Positions 1 to 8,531 of a stretch of DNA of 20,981 nucleotides are shown piece by piece. The position numbers and the translations under genes are program-made. Below the pieces are notes generated by a model. The model was not told where the DNA came from and searched no databases. It saw nothing but the letters and a program-made list of their open reading frames with translations. The DNA is from a virus. Every line of letters starts with the position of its first letter. Position 1 is the stretch's first letter. The stretch lies in the IMG/VR virus record IMGVR_UViG_3300006844_000052, positions 1 through 20,981 of that record. One strand, given 5' to 3'.

Positions 1-1172
1 CGGGCCAGTTCCTCAGGAGTGGCTTCAACAGCCTTAGCTCGGGATTCAGCAACTTCGCGAGCAGGAAGCTCCTTGCCCAGGCTACGGGGAGGGCCAGATC
101 CGGTCTTGGGCATGACGGTGGCGTACACGTACATGCCGCCACGGCCGTTGTCCTCGACCTTCATGATCTGGATCGGCTGTTCCCGGTCCAGGATCACGTC
201 CCGGTGGCCATCACCAACGACAACGGCCTTAGTTCCCTTGGGGGTGACCAATGACCAAACGATGTGGGGACCGTCTACCGATTCCGGCTCGGTAAGGTTC
301 GTTGGGACATAGCCCTTGCTGGAGACAAGCCGCCCGGTCCATTCCTCGACCTCAGGCATACGCTCTTTCGGCAGACCAAAGGTTTCTGGTCCACCGACCC
401 AGGTAAGAAGCATGTCCCTGGGCAGTGGCTCCATCATGGAATCTAGGTCGTGGATCTCACGGTGGGGGCCCTCGCGCTGGGCCTCTACATCGACTACGGT
501 CGCGGGGTCGAATCCCCGGTAAAGCGCACCCTGAATCTCGTCATAGCCCTCCTTGGTGTAGAAGTGGCTGATCGTCTCGTCCTGGCGCTTATTCCGCGTC
601 CTCGGTCTGCGGGTACGAAGCCACTTGGCAGCATTCTCGTTAGATGTGAACTCCGAGGCATCGAATCCCTTCAGGATCCGGTCGATGATCGCACGAGCAC
701 GGTCACTGACCCTGAAGCTGTCGCGGAATCTTCCCTTGGAGTCACGTGGGTGCAGCTCTGCTTTCCAATGCCCCACATCGACTGCAGCGGTAAGTGAGCC
801 AGGGGCAGCAGCAGGTGCGGCGGCAGGAGGAACCGGCGTGGCAGGGACGGTGGGTCGTACCGGCTTGTTATTTGCCTCTGCCTGAGCTTCTTCTTTCAGC
901 TCTTGAGGAGTCTTATCCTCTAACGCTTCAAAGCGAACTCCATACTGAGCATAGATGCGGCCCTCGGGCGTAATAACAACGCCAGTTTCACTGCCGGGCT
1001 CAGCGTCATCATCACCCTCTACTTCGACCAGGGTGAATTCAGTCGAATGGTGGTGTCCATTCCCGTTGCCATTGCCGTTTCCATTGCCATGACCATTGGT
1101 CCCAGACCATGCATCAAGACGAGCCAACCGCTCCATCCGGAGGGTCAAGGCCCGTTCCTCGGCCTGGGTCAT
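1..1172 (-). CDS. Head-operon protein with degenerate ADP-ribosyltransferase-like domain (partial, runs off the left edge)
   Basis: Open from ATG 1172 to the window edge (390 codons seen). Residues 24-42 are a Gly-Asn repeat ending in three His; 104-126 is a Pro/Ala linker; 141-149 is HPRDSKGRF, a motif I recall from actinophage head proteins. Residues about 205-340 follow the layout of ADP-ribosyltransferase domains fused to phage MuF-type proteins: a LDSMMEPLPRDM helix-strand, KGYVPTNL where family members have an STS strand, and a PKGTKAVVV strand before DVIL. The catalytic positions look lost: WVG replaces YRG, PTN replaces STS, HRD replaces ExE. Activity is therefore doubtful; a structural or injected-protein role is inference. 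It starts 30 bp after the previous stop with no good ribosome site, so it may depend on coupling. It contains a TTA codon at 923-921. Confidence 0.8.
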   Translation of the reverse strand, partial: MTQAEERALTLRMERLARLDAWSGTNGHGNGNGNGNGNGHHHSTEFTLVEVEGDDDAEPGSETGVVITPEGRIYAQYGVRFEALEDKTPQELKEEAQAEANNKPVRPTVPATPVPPAAAPAAAPGSLTAAVDVGHWKAELHPRDSKGRFRDSFRVSDRARAIIDRILKGFDASEFTSNENAAKWLRTRRPRTRNKRQDETISHFYTKEGYDEIQGALYRGFDPATVVDVEAQREGPHREIHDLDSMMEPLPRDMLLTWVGGPETFGLPKERMPEVEEWTGRLVSSKGYVPTNLTEPESVDGPHIVWSLVTPKGTKAVVVGDGHRDVILDREQPIQIMKVEDNGRGGMYVYATVMPKTGSGPPRSLGKELPAREVAESRAKAVEATPEELA

Positions 1173-1201
1173 AGTCGCAGCCCATTTCTGCTGGATTCCG
1201 G

Positions 1202-2266
1202 TTAGCTTAGCAGGGACCGTTCCTCGTCAATAGCGGCTAATTGCGCTGCGCGCCTCGCCTGGTTGTGCTCTTCGAGTTCCTGCTCGATCTGTTCCCACCG
1301 CTCCAGGCGAGCTGCCAGTTCTGCGGCATCCTCAGTAACATCATCCGACGGAACTTCGGGAGTCTCAACGGCTTCTTCATCCATGCTGAATTCTCCTAGG
1401 TTGTCATCTTCCTGGCCCAGAACTCCAACAGCCATGAGACTGAAGGCGTGGCCATTCTGTTCGCGATAGATGGGGAATCCTGGGTTGTTTACTGCCAGAG
1501 CGGCAATAAGCTCCAGGTTGCCATTCACCTCGCGCCAGTCACCTGATAGTGCGGATGCTCGAAGTTCAGCTATCTTCTCCGGAGTCATGGTGGTGGTCAG
1601 GGCCCCATTGACCCAGATGCCATGCCGGTCTTCACCGACATTGACCACGGCTGCCGCCCAGCCGGTGTTGTCATAGTGGTCCCGGCTTGGGACGATGCCC
1701 CAGTGCGGGCTCGCGTGTCCGGTGCCCAGCGTGATCTTGCCGATGGGAGCCTGGGAACCGTCTTCACAGATAACAGCGCCCTGGCGGAAGAGGCTGTAGT
1801 TGGTACGGCTCTTGGGAGCCATTACGCAGGATCTTCCAATGCCTACGTGGCACACCTTCCACTGGGCCAGGTGTCCGGATACGTGGCCGTCCTCAGAGAT
1901 GCTCAGCTTGGTGGGCGCCTGGAATCCAGGATCTGAGAACCACGCGGACGGCGGTGCCAAAGGTGCCGCCCCCGCGAGTAGGGCGCCTTGGTCAGAATCC
2001 GCCAAGCCCACTGACATCTCCCCTGAGTCATCCTCATCCTCAGAAATTTCGACATCGTATTTCTTGAGTGCCTCCTTGATCCGGCCCTTGACGATTTTCA
2101 GTTCGTCGGCATCGTACTTAGCGGCATTCTTCGGCATATTGATGTATGCCCATGCGGCCCTGCAGTGCTCTTCCGAATCGAGGGGGTACCTTTTAACCCC
2201 ATCTGACTGGAATCCATCGTCTGCGTACTTTACATTGCCATATGGCCGTTTTGTGTTAACACTCAT
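1202..2266 (-). CDS. Head-cassette protein with DUF6582-like N-terminal domain
   Basis: 354 residues. Residues 8-72 (YGNVKYADDGFQSDG, then KRYPLD) resemble the small DUF6582-type domain seen in actinophage head operons. An acidic linker (75-95) leads to a second conserved block at 105-290, including VSGHLAQWKVCHVG, GTGHASP, HYDNTGW and GEDRHGIWVNGAL, which I recall from proteins beside or fused to capsid maturation proteases; its biochemical role is not established. The C terminus is Glu/Ala-rich and probably coiled coil. The start is fixed by an ATGA overlap with the upstream HNH gene, and an AGGAG lies about 7 nt upstream inside that gene. Position between protease and the next head gene suggests a role in head assembly or maturation. 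Confidence 0.8.
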   Translation of the reverse strand: MSVNTKRPYGNVKYADDGFQSDGVKRYPLDSEEHCRAAWAYINMPKNAAKYDADELKIVKGRIKEALKKYDVEISEDEDDSGEMSVGLADSDQGALLAGAAPLAPPSAWFSDPGFQAPTKLSISEDGHVSGHLAQWKVCHVGIGRSCVMAPKSRTNYSLFRQGAVICEDGSQAPIGKITLGTGHASPHWGIVPSRDHYDNTGWAAAVVNVGEDRHGIWVNGALTTTMTPEKIAELRASALSGDWREVNGNLELIAALAVNNPGFPIYREQNGHAFSLMAVGVLGQEDDNLGEFSMDEEAVETPEVPSDDVTEDAAELAARLERWEQIEQELEEHNQARRAAQLAAIDEERSLLS

Positions 2267-2748
2267 TTCACACTCCTGTTCCGGGCTGCCCGAAGTCGAT
2301 TACATGTTCCACAGACACGATGACCATTAGTACGGAACTGGGTGTTTACATGGTCGTAGGGGTGGCCGCTCGGGCAATGGGTTTTGCGATATTGCCAATA
2401 CACCATTCGTTCTGCAGAACTGTTATTCTTAGTGGTTGAAAGTTGCATATGATGTGGATTGCAGCATCGACGATGCGGACAATTATCTCCCGACTGACAT
2501 CGCAATGGATCATGACACAGATGATCTATCTCAATCCGGCTGCTGAAGTACAGATCAATTTCGCCCCAGTAAAAGATATATGCCTGACGATGCGCCCGTG
2601 CTATGCATCGGGTACCAGTTGTGTTATAGAAATGGAAGTTGCCGTAGCCCCGCTGCGTACTGTCTTTCCATAACCAGCAACGTTGAATGTCGTGTGGATC
2701 GAAGTCCACCTTGGACCAAAACCTTGCTTCCAACTCTTGTGTCGTCAT
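2263..2748 (-). CDS. Free-standing HNH endonuclease
   Basis: 161 residues. It has CWLW and RGYGNFHF near the N terminus, AHRQAY, then IEIDHLCHDPLRC and CCNPHHM, the layout of the phage HNH family with Cys/His metal ligands around the HNH core. A second CPSGHPYD...CGTCNRLR zinc knuckle closes the protein. ATG follows the protease stop by one base (TAG-A-ATG) and its own stop overlaps the next gene by ATGA, so it has been inserted without disturbing the operon. It is probably a homing endonuclease; its target is not visible here. Confidence 0.9.
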   Translation of the reverse strand: MTTQELEARFWSKVDFDPHDIQRCWLWKDSTQRGYGNFHFYNTTGTRCIARAHRQAYIFYWGEIDLYFSSRIEIDHLCHDPLRCQSGDNCPHRRCCNPHHMQLSTTKNNSSAERMVYWQYRKTHCPSGHPYDHVNTQFRTNGHRVCGTCNRLRAARNRSVK

Positions 2749-2749
2749 T

Positions 2750-3976
2750 CTAGTAGCCGCACTTCATGCAGAAGCCATTGTCAAAATGGCAACCGTTGGG
2801 TCCGTAGGTGTTCTTCATGTCTGGGTCAACATCAAGACCCATGTACTTGGATGTACTTGGCATCGACGGTGCGCCGAAGGTAATTGTCACCGGGACACCG
2901 ATAGTGAATGAGCTTGTGTTCGCAGTGTTCGTCGCAATAGACAGAGGAGCCGTCTTCCAGGACTCCAGTGACACGTTGTTCTCGGTAGGAGCTGTCATGG
3001 TGATTCCTTCTTCACAGCCGCAGTCTTCTTCCACTGCCAGGGTCGTCACTGGGTCCTGGTTCGGGGAGCGTCCCCCACCCTCCTGGAACGGTGAAACCAG
3101 GTTCTCGTCCCCGAACGCAGCGGCCATGGCCCCGTACATCTCGTCAATGACCGGGATCATGCGCTGTTTGTCTTCCTCAGGGATATTCGGCAAGCCACCG
3201 TGGGCGCCAGACAGAAGTGCAGCTGCCGAATACACGGCGTGATAGATCAGATGGGGCTGGTCGTTGATGATGTCTGCCAGCGGCAGCCGGAACGAATCCT
3301 GGTTCAGGTTGTCGTTGACCTCGCTGCCGTTGCGCCATAGGAACACGGATGCATAGCGGTCCAGGCTCGGCTCTCTGCTGCCGATGCCAGCCCAGTAGGC
3401 AATGCGCTTGACTGCATCGTCAGCGTCAAACTTGTAGTCCCGAGGTGCCAGTGGCCAGGACTTCCACGAGTCTGTATTCACGTCGAAGAGGCCCCAATCC
3501 TCGGTGTCCACCCCAATGGAGGCCAACAGAGCCTTCTCCTCGGGACTGTCCACGCTCATGTGCACCTGGTGGAAGGCGGGCATCGGGACCAGGGTCACGC
3601 CAATGACGTTGTACTCCTTAAACAGACCAGCTTTCTTGTCCGGGCGGGTGGGGTGCTTGACGGCCTCCACGGTGAAGTCCCGGTCCAGGTCGACGCTGGG
3701 TCCCATGACCTTGTTCTGGAGCATGTAGATGGCCTTGGGTACCTCGGGAATCATCTCCGGATCAAGGAACTCACCGTCAGCCCAATAGCCACCGGGACCC
3801 TGGAATATGTTATTTACCTTGCCCACGACGGTGGCACCCTCGTGGCCCCCGGACCCAAAACGCACCAGCAGGGGTAAGGGCGTAGGGCGGCTGGTCAGCT
3901 TCCCGGCTGCGAACATCCGGCCGTCCCCGGTGGGAACCTCGGTCGGAGCAATCATCCCGCGCCATTTGATTGTCAT
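2750..3976 (-). CDS. Capsid maturation (prohead) protease
   Basis: 408 residues from ATG 3976, chosen over an upstream ATG at 4015 because it forms an ATGA overlap with the MuF stop and has AAGGA 7 nt upstream. The N-terminal 120 residues fit the HK97-type prohead protease fold: GSGGHEGATVVGKV with candidate catalytic His45, VMGPSVDLD with candidate nucleophile Ser94, and VIGVTLVPMPAF, the usual strand closing the protease domain. The long C-terminal part (120-408) is unlike the protease and ends in a C/H-x-C-x2-C cluster that could bind zinc; it may act as a scaffold. It would process the prohead inside the assembling capsid, next to portal and MuF. Confidence 0.88.
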   Translation of the reverse strand: MTIKWRGMIAPTEVPTGDGRMFAAGKLTSRPTPLPLLVRFGSGGHEGATVVGKVNNIFQGPGGYWADGEFLDPEMIPEVPKAIYMLQNKVMGPSVDLDRDFTVEAVKHPTRPDKKAGLFKEYNVIGVTLVPMPAFHQVHMSVDSPEEKALLASIGVDTEDWGLFDVNTDSWKSWPLAPRDYKFDADDAVKRIAYWAGIGSREPSLDRYASVFLWRNGSEVNDNLNQDSFRLPLADIINDQPHLIYHAVYSAAALLSGAHGGLPNIPEEDKQRMIPVIDEMYGAMAAAFGDENLVSPFQEGGGRSPNQDPVTTLAVEEDCGCEEGITMTAPTENNVSLESWKTAPLSIATNTANTSSFTIGVPVTITFGAPSMPSTSKYMGLDVDPDMKNTYGPNGCHFDNGFCMKCGY

Positions 3977-4698
3977 GATCCGGTCCTTATAATCAGGTTG
4001 CATCGACAGCCACAAACAAGGTCCGGTGGAGCTGCTGGGTCACCAGGGAAAAGCATGGGGAAGCCATCAACGATGAATGGTTGACCTAGCGGCTGGGTTT
4101 TGGCATTGGTGAGCCGATGTGCGGTACGTTCTCTACCATCCATCGTGGTATCCCATTCCTTGACCAATCCCTGCTGTCCTTGCTTCTCGCGAATGAGCCC
4201 GTGCGCCAACATGGAAGAGTTGAAGTGGCGCGTCAGCTCCGTCTGGGCAATCAGACGGGCCCTGCCATCCCAGTTCTCTGATCCGGTATACGTGAGCACA
4301 TTGTCCACTCGATTTGCTATTTGTTCCAGGCTTTCACCTGCATTGGTGCCTTCCAGAATCTCTTTTACGACTCTGGCATGTACTTCATCAGGTATCCGGA
4401 CCAGCAAGTTGTAGGTAAGCGCCAGGTTCGCCTGTATGTACGGGTCTCGTGGGTCATAGTCACCAGGTAAATTGGCAGCCGCCCACCCCTCCTTCAAGGC
4501 CGGGGTCAGTGCAGCAAGAATCCGGTCAACCTGCTCCTGCCACAAGGGCACTGTGGCTCTGACTGCTTCTGCGTTTGGCTGAGCCTTGAACTGACGCCAG
4601 GGCGCCATCACCACTTCTCGGGCACGCTTGAGCCACCGCTGCAGGCCCGATTTTGCAGCAGCGTAGATAGAGTCCTCAGAGCCCTTACTGGGGGGCAC
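3973..4698 (-). CDS. MuF-like head morphogenesis protein (minor head protein)
   Basis: 241 residues from GTG 4698, overlapping the portal stop by 14 bp, with GGAG 6 nt upstream. Residues about 130-238 form the phage Mu gpF-like domain: ARLIAQTELTRHFN, KEWDTTMDGRERTAH, the LGQPF strand, and the closing CGCRCNLII. MuF proteins sit at the portal/capsid junction and may be packaged and ejected. Location directly after the portal and before the protease is the standard order. The N terminus is helical and basic. Confidence 0.92.
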   Translation of the reverse strand: MPPSKGSEDSIYAAAKSGLQRWLKRAREVVMAPWRQFKAQPNAEAVRATVPLWQEQVDRILAALTPALKEGWAAANLPGDYDPRDPYIQANLALTYNLLVRIPDEVHARVVKEILEGTNAGESLEQIANRVDNVLTYTGSENWDGRARLIAQTELTRHFNSSMLAHGLIREKQGQQGLVKEWDTTMDGRERTAHRLTNAKTQPLGQPFIVDGFPMLFPGDPAAPPDLVCGCRCNLIIRTGS

Positions 4699-7624
4699 GA
4701 ACTACTCCATCCGCCTGGAGCATTGAAAGCAGGTTCGGTGGTTCATGGGCCATCCCGCGTACCAGCAAAATTGAGCAGTACTTGGCCAGGGAGCTGCGCA
4801 ACCGTTCCGTATCAAAGTCATCTGCGAAGAACTGGGTCATGGCAGCCAACTGATCCCAGGCTCCAGATAGCAGTCGATTTGCATGGGCCTGGTCCTGGAC
4901 CTTGATCCTGGTGTGCAGCTCGAAGTGAGGTACGTCCGGCCAACGGTTGCGGTTGTGGTTATCCAGCAGCCGTTTCCCGGCTAGTTCCAAGCCCCGACGA
5001 ACTGTTGCCTCAGCAAGGACGACAACGCCCATCTCCTGGGTGGTGAAGGCGGATGACTGGATACCGGTAGGGGGTCCAGTGCCAGTGCCTGGGGAGGGTG
5101 GTGGAGGGGGCGCACCAACATTGCCCAAGGTGTTAGGCATCGGAGGCGGCAACTCGGACTGGATTCCGGTGGGCGGGGGCGGCGGTGGAGGTGGGCCGCT
5201 GCCCCCGCCACCTGGAGTAATGCTCTGTGGTGTGGGGGCGATCATTGCTGACTGTGGGATCTGCTCCTCGGTGATGCCGGCAGCCTCACGTACGGCCTGG
5301 TTCTGCAGCAGCTGTGGATCACGGAGCAGGATTTCCTGGATGAAGCGCTTGGTGCTCTCGTCTGAGCTAGGGGCTTCTGCTTCCTTGAAGTAGCCGGTAT
5401 CCCGTACCGCGTCTCCGCTGAGCAGTCCTTTCTCATACAAGTTCAAAGCGTCTTGTAGTCGTTGCGGCCGAATCTGTAGTGGACTGGTGTCAAAAGAATA
5501 GGTGTAGCGACTGGGATCCTCGCCCATGAGCTTTAGCGCCGGAATCAGGTACGCCTTGGTTAGTGCGTCACAGATTCTATTCATGAGGGGTTCAATGTGG
5601 ACCTTTATCCCTTGGCCCTCAATAAGGTAGCCGCTGTTGCCGGTGTAGAAGATCCTTCCATCTCGTTTGGCAAGCCAGGTTCCATTGGCAGTGGTGGGAC
5701 ACCAGACCTTGCCTGTGTATTTAACCCAGGAACGCTCTGTGTACTTAGGGTCAATGACCTTGCGGTGATTGATGGTAAGGATGTGTAATGGCCGGGTTCC
5801 GTAGGCTGCATCGGTCTGTGGACGTAGGCCCCATTGCACACTCAGGCCCAGGAGAATGGCCGCCCGCTCAAGCGGACGAAGTCTGTCCTGCTCTACCTGA
5901 AGAAGCCAATATCCGTTGTGACGCCGGTTTCCGTCCCCGATCTCGATCATTGCCTCAAGCAAGAGCAGCAGCTGAGACTCGGTCAAGTCATCAATGAAAC
6001 TGTCACGAATTACCTTGATTCGACCGGGTGCCACCTCAATGAGCGAATGCGCCTGAGCAGCAGAGATATGGAAACGTACCCCTGATCCAACACTGACCGT
6101 ATTTTCTACCGTTTCGGTCCATCCAACACCAACGGGTCCATAGAGATTGGTCAGGATCCGGCGCAGTTCTTGAATTTCACCTGCTTTGAACTTAGTAAGA
6201 TGGACCTTGGGCCGGCCGTTACCGGGTATCAGGTTGATTAAAGTGCCGTCTGAGATGTATGCCGCTACCAACTTAACGAAGTCGTCTTCGTACTTAGCGG
6301 TAGTGGGTATCTGGGCATTTCTAGCTACGATTGGGATCCGGTCGTGGGCACGGAAACCTTCTTGACTCGTAGTCCAGCCACGACTCTCCGGATGTCTCTT
6401 ATGCGCCTTTTGCTCTAGTGCCCAGCGGTGGTTCGCCGTCGACAGTGACGTATGGTTCTGACTCCTCATCTGCAGCATGGGTTCGTCAACGACGTCGAAT
6501 ACATTTACGGCCTGGGCTGGCTGCCATTCGGACTGGCCAGTGTCATGATTCAGGGTCAAGATGCAATCACCGGGTGCCAATTGATCGTAGGTGACCCAGC
6601 CATGGTCCCTGGTTAACGTCTGGGTATCCATCGACAAGCACCAATGGTTCTCGGCGCCTGAGCCTGATAAAACCTCTGGCGGCATGTCCATGCCAACGCC
6701 AAGCCGTTCCACTGCCTCTTTGCGCAGATCCATGGCCTGTTTGCTGAGTTCAGACTCGAAGTTCAGCAGTTTCCAACCGTCAGCGTTGTCGGATTCCACG
6801 ATGTGCGGCAGGACACCTAGAGCGGATCCTTCGCCCCGGAGACTGGCAGCACCAGCGGTAGCCAGGCGCACCATCAGGGACTCGGCATTGTTGGTGGTGT
6901 TTTCTTCTTGAGGGAGGTCCAGGTTGTTCGGGATAATCAGGATGCCGGCGCCAATGAGGCGAGAGTCAATTTGAGAGAAGATGTACTTGGTTAATTGCTC
7001 CAGTTCCCGAAGTACGGATTGGCAGGACCTAGATGGAGAATCAGCGCACCAGACCCGGTTTGGGTGCGGAGTCCACACACGGGTAATCACATTGCGTTCA
7101 AGGTCTAATCGAAACCGTTCTCCGTTGGGTAGGCCCCAGGCCCATTGCCATTCGCCATTTGCGCCTTGTACCCGTCGCATCTCCGTGGAGGACAGGATGT
7201 ACCACTCGTCCCTGCCGCTATCCTCATCGGGCCGGCCGACAACATAACATTCGCCGGCCACCGTGAGGTTGATGCCCATGGAGCGCAGGGCCTCGGCCTT
7301 GGCGGCGGGGCCACCTAACAACGAGTCTGCGAGTGCATTAACCTTCCGGTTCTTCGTCTCGCCCTGAATCCGGCCCAGCTCATCGACCTTGGCCACGTAA
7401 ATGCGAACCCTGGAACAGCACTGGCCAACCCATCGAGCTGCAAACCCAAACTCCGGCACAATGTCATACAGCCGCCACAGCTCTCGCTGCCACGTCTCAT
7501 CACGCCATCTCCAGGCGCTATAGGACAGGTCACTGAATGTGGTCCTAATGGCCGACGCGACCAATGATTTCCTGTGCGGAGGCTCGGGGCTTACGGCAAC
7601 CGCCTTACCTCTACCAAAGGCCAT
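4685..7624 (-). CDS. Portal protein interrupted by an intein
   Basis: 979 residues as translated, 644 after removal of the intein. The extein has the phage portal layout: an N-terminal clip/wing region, QIDSRLIGAGILIIP (218-232), and LGVGMDMPPEVLSG followed by NHW at 326-328, which continues after the intein with SGYLIEGQGIKVHIEPL. Removing residues 329-663 restores the NHWS-type portal motif exactly. The C-terminal tail holds a proline-rich tract (810-857, runs of P) with three TGIQS copies, then a helical end. ATG is 3 bp after the upstream stop with GGAGGGG upstream. The portal forms the dodecameric DNA gate of the capsid. Confidence 0.93.
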   Translation of the reverse strand: MAFGRGKAVAVSPEPPHRKSLVASAIRTTFSDLSYSAWRWRDETWQRELWRLYDIVPEFGFAARWVGQCCSRVRIYVAKVDELGRIQGETKNRKVNALADSLLGGPAAKAEALRSMGINLTVAGECYVVGRPDEDSGRDEWYILSSTEMRRVQGANGEWQWAWGLPNGERFRLDLERNVITRVWTPHPNRVWCADSPSRSCQSVLRELEQLTKYIFSQIDSRLIGAGILIIPNNLDLPQEENTTNNAESLMVRLATAGAASLRGEGSALGVLPHIVESDNADGWKLLNFESELSKQAMDLRKEAVERLGVGMDMPPEVLSGSGAENHWCLSMDTQTLTRDHGWVTYDQLAPGDCILTLNHDTGQSEWQPAQAVNVFDVVDEPMLQMRSQNHTSLSTANHRWALEQKAHKRHPESRGWTTSQEGFRAHDRIPIVARNAQIPTTAKYEDDFVKLVAAYISDGTLINLIPGNGRPKVHLTKFKAGEIQELRRILTNLYGPVGVGWTETVENTVSVGSGVRFHISAAQAHSLIEVAPGRIKVIRDSFIDDLTESQLLLLLEAMIEIGDGNRRHNGYWLLQVEQDRLRPLERAAILLGLSVQWGLRPQTDAAYGTRPLHILTINHRKVIDPKYTERSWVKYTGKVWCPTTANGTWLAKRDGRIFYTGNSGYLIEGQGIKVHIEPLMNRICDALTKAYLIPALKLMGEDPSRYTYSFDTSPLQIRPQRLQDALNLYEKGLLSGDAVRDTGYFKEAEAPSSDESTKRFIQEILLRDPQLLQNQAVREAAGITEEQIPQSAMIAPTPQSITPGGGGSGPPPPPPPPTGIQSELPPPMPNTLGNVGAPPPPPSPGTGTGPPTGIQSSAFTTQEMGVVVLAEATVRRGLELAGKRLLDNHNRNRWPDVPHFELHTRIKVQDQAHANRLLSGAWDQLAAMTQFFADDFDTERLRSSLAKYCSILLVRGMAHEPPNLLSMLQADGVVRAPQ
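5636..6640 (-). other. LAGLIDADG (DOD-type) intein inside the portal gene
   Basis: 335 codons. It starts at Cys329 (CLSMDTQTLT, block A), has the block B TANHRW His at 399, two LAGLIDADG-like motifs, AAYISDGTL (Asp459) and IEIGDGNR (Asp564), and a C-terminal splice block with VWCPTTANGTW, GRIFYTGN. Asn663 precedes Ser664 of the extein. The penultimate residue is Gly, not the usual His. Both endonuclease motifs keep their acidic residue, so homing activity is plausible. The insertion point is the strongly conserved NHW/S portal motif, a typical choice for an intein. Confidence 0.93.
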
Positions 7625-7627
7625 TGA

Positions 7628-7924
7628 CTATCGCCCCTCCAGTTGGGAAAGCAGACCGGTTACGTACGCCATTGTCAGCCACGCGGGAATAGCTAGCCAC
7701 CACTGTTGCCAGGGCAATAGTGCAACGGCCCAGAAAAGGGCCGCCGGAAAGGCGACCCAAACACTTACGCACCAACTGCAGTGGACCAGCAGGGTGATCC
7801 AAGAGTCTTCTCCATACTTATTGACAACCCAGCGTCGCACGGGCAGTAGGATCTGATCAGCGGTAATGAGCCGGGTTACCCTGGCCACCGCCAGTGTCAA
7901 AAGTGCCAGTGCGCCCCATAGCAT
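7628..7924 (-). CDS. DUF1360-like small membrane protein
   Basis: 98 residues. A first hydrophobic segment with VARVTRLITAD (13-23), then CSWCVSVWV (49-57) and two more hydrophobic segments (55-72, 76-92). The CxWCVSVW motif after an RLxTxD motif is typical of DUF1360-type membrane proteins found upstream of actinophage portal genes; function unknown. It is the first gene of the leftward head operon. No clear ribosome site precedes ATG 7924. Confidence 0.75.
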   Translation of the reverse strand: MLWGALALLTLAVARVTRLITADQILLPVRRWVVNKYGEDSWITLLVHCSWCVSVWVAFPAALFWAVALLPWQQWWLAIPAWLTMAYVTGLLSQLEGR

Positions 7925-7950
7925 GGCTTTATACTAATATCAAGACCGGG

Positions 7951-7978
7951 AATAAAGCACGGAGCCACTGGCGTGCAA
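7951..7978 (-). promoter_or_regulatory. Possible leftward promoter for the head operon
   Basis: On the minus strand, TTGCAC (7978-7973) and TTTATT (7956-7951) are 16 bp apart and about 27 bp before the first head gene. The match is modest and rests on spacing and on being at the divergent gene boundary. Confidence 0.3.
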
Positions 7979-8007
7979 TAACGCACCCCAACGTAGGGGT
8001 GTAGGGT
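7979..8007 (+). promoter_or_regulatory. Rightward promoter candidate with palindromic operator
   Basis: A -10-like TAGGGT (8002-8007) has a weak TAACGC 17 bp upstream (7979-7984). Between them lies ACCCCAACGTAGGGGT (7985-8000), an imperfect palindrome that recurs in the spacers of the promoters at 9780 and 10665. A transcript from here would begin close to ATG 8015, suggesting a leaderless mRNA. Confidence 0.45.
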
Positions 8008-8230
8008 GGCCGGTATGGAATACGACCTCAGTGACAAAGAAATCAGGTACATGATCGAGGCAAATCACCGACCTGTAGAACCAGATCGAATCATCCTCAA
8101 CAACGGCTCTGCCGTGGGAGACGACACCGAGATCCGCTGTAGGCAAGATGGCCAGAAGTGGCCCTGCACCATCATCGGGAAGCTTCGTGAGTGGTCGCGT
8201 GGGATGGGTCCGGATCAAGTGACACTGTAG
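8006..8230 (+). CDS. Small hypothetical protein
   Basis: 74 residues from GTG 8006, or 71 from ATG 8015. GTG has AGGGG 7 nt upstream; ATG 8015 would fit a leaderless transcript from the promoter just upstream. Mixed charged sequence with one CRQDGQKWPC segment, no membrane segment or known motif. First gene of the rightward cluster, followed after 10 bp by a Cys-rich gene. Confidence 0.6.
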   Translation: MAGMEYDLSDKEIRYMIEANHRPVEPDRIILNNGSAVGDDTEIRCRQDGQKWPCTIIGKLREWSRGMGPDQVTL

Positions 8231-8240
8231 GATCACCTGT

Positions 8241-8501
8241 ATGGTCCTACGAACCAAGATCACTGAAGGGGACGGCGACAAGCGCCACGGCTCCAGCAAC
8301 GGCTACTCGAACCTGGGCTGTCGCTGTGCACCGTGTCGAGCGGCCTGGACGGTGGCAAACCTAGCGGCACGTAAGCGTCGCTATGTCCGTACCGCAGCTG
8401 GAGATAAGGCCGTACCACATGGTGATCCGCACACGTACTTGAACTGGGGATGTCGTTGCGCCCTGTGCCTGGCCGCTTACAAGGAGACAAGGTTGAAGTG
8501 A
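8241..8501 (+). CDS. Small protein with two HG...GCRCxxC zinc-binding-like repeats
   Basis: 86 residues. Two copies of one motif: H16-G with GCRCAPC (26-32), and H60-G with GCRCALC (70-76), each followed by a basic/aromatic helix. One His and three Cys per copy suggest zinc binding. The same motif closes the HNH protein at 16051-16533 (HGTG...CRCELC). AGGA lies 8 nt before ATG. Probably nucleic-acid binding, but that is inference. Confidence 0.75.
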   Translation: MVLRTKITEGDGDKRHGSSNGYSNLGCRCAPCRAAWTVANLAARKRRYVRTAAGDKAVPHGDPHTYLNWGCRCALCLAAYKETRLK

Positions 8502-8531
8502 TCTTGGTAGTCGGTGTGCTTCCATGGGGGC

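Noticed and set aside
7940-8299. 119-codon minus-strand reading frame at the divergent boundary
   Set aside because: It covers the promoter region and two better-supported plus-strand genes; composition is not protein-like.
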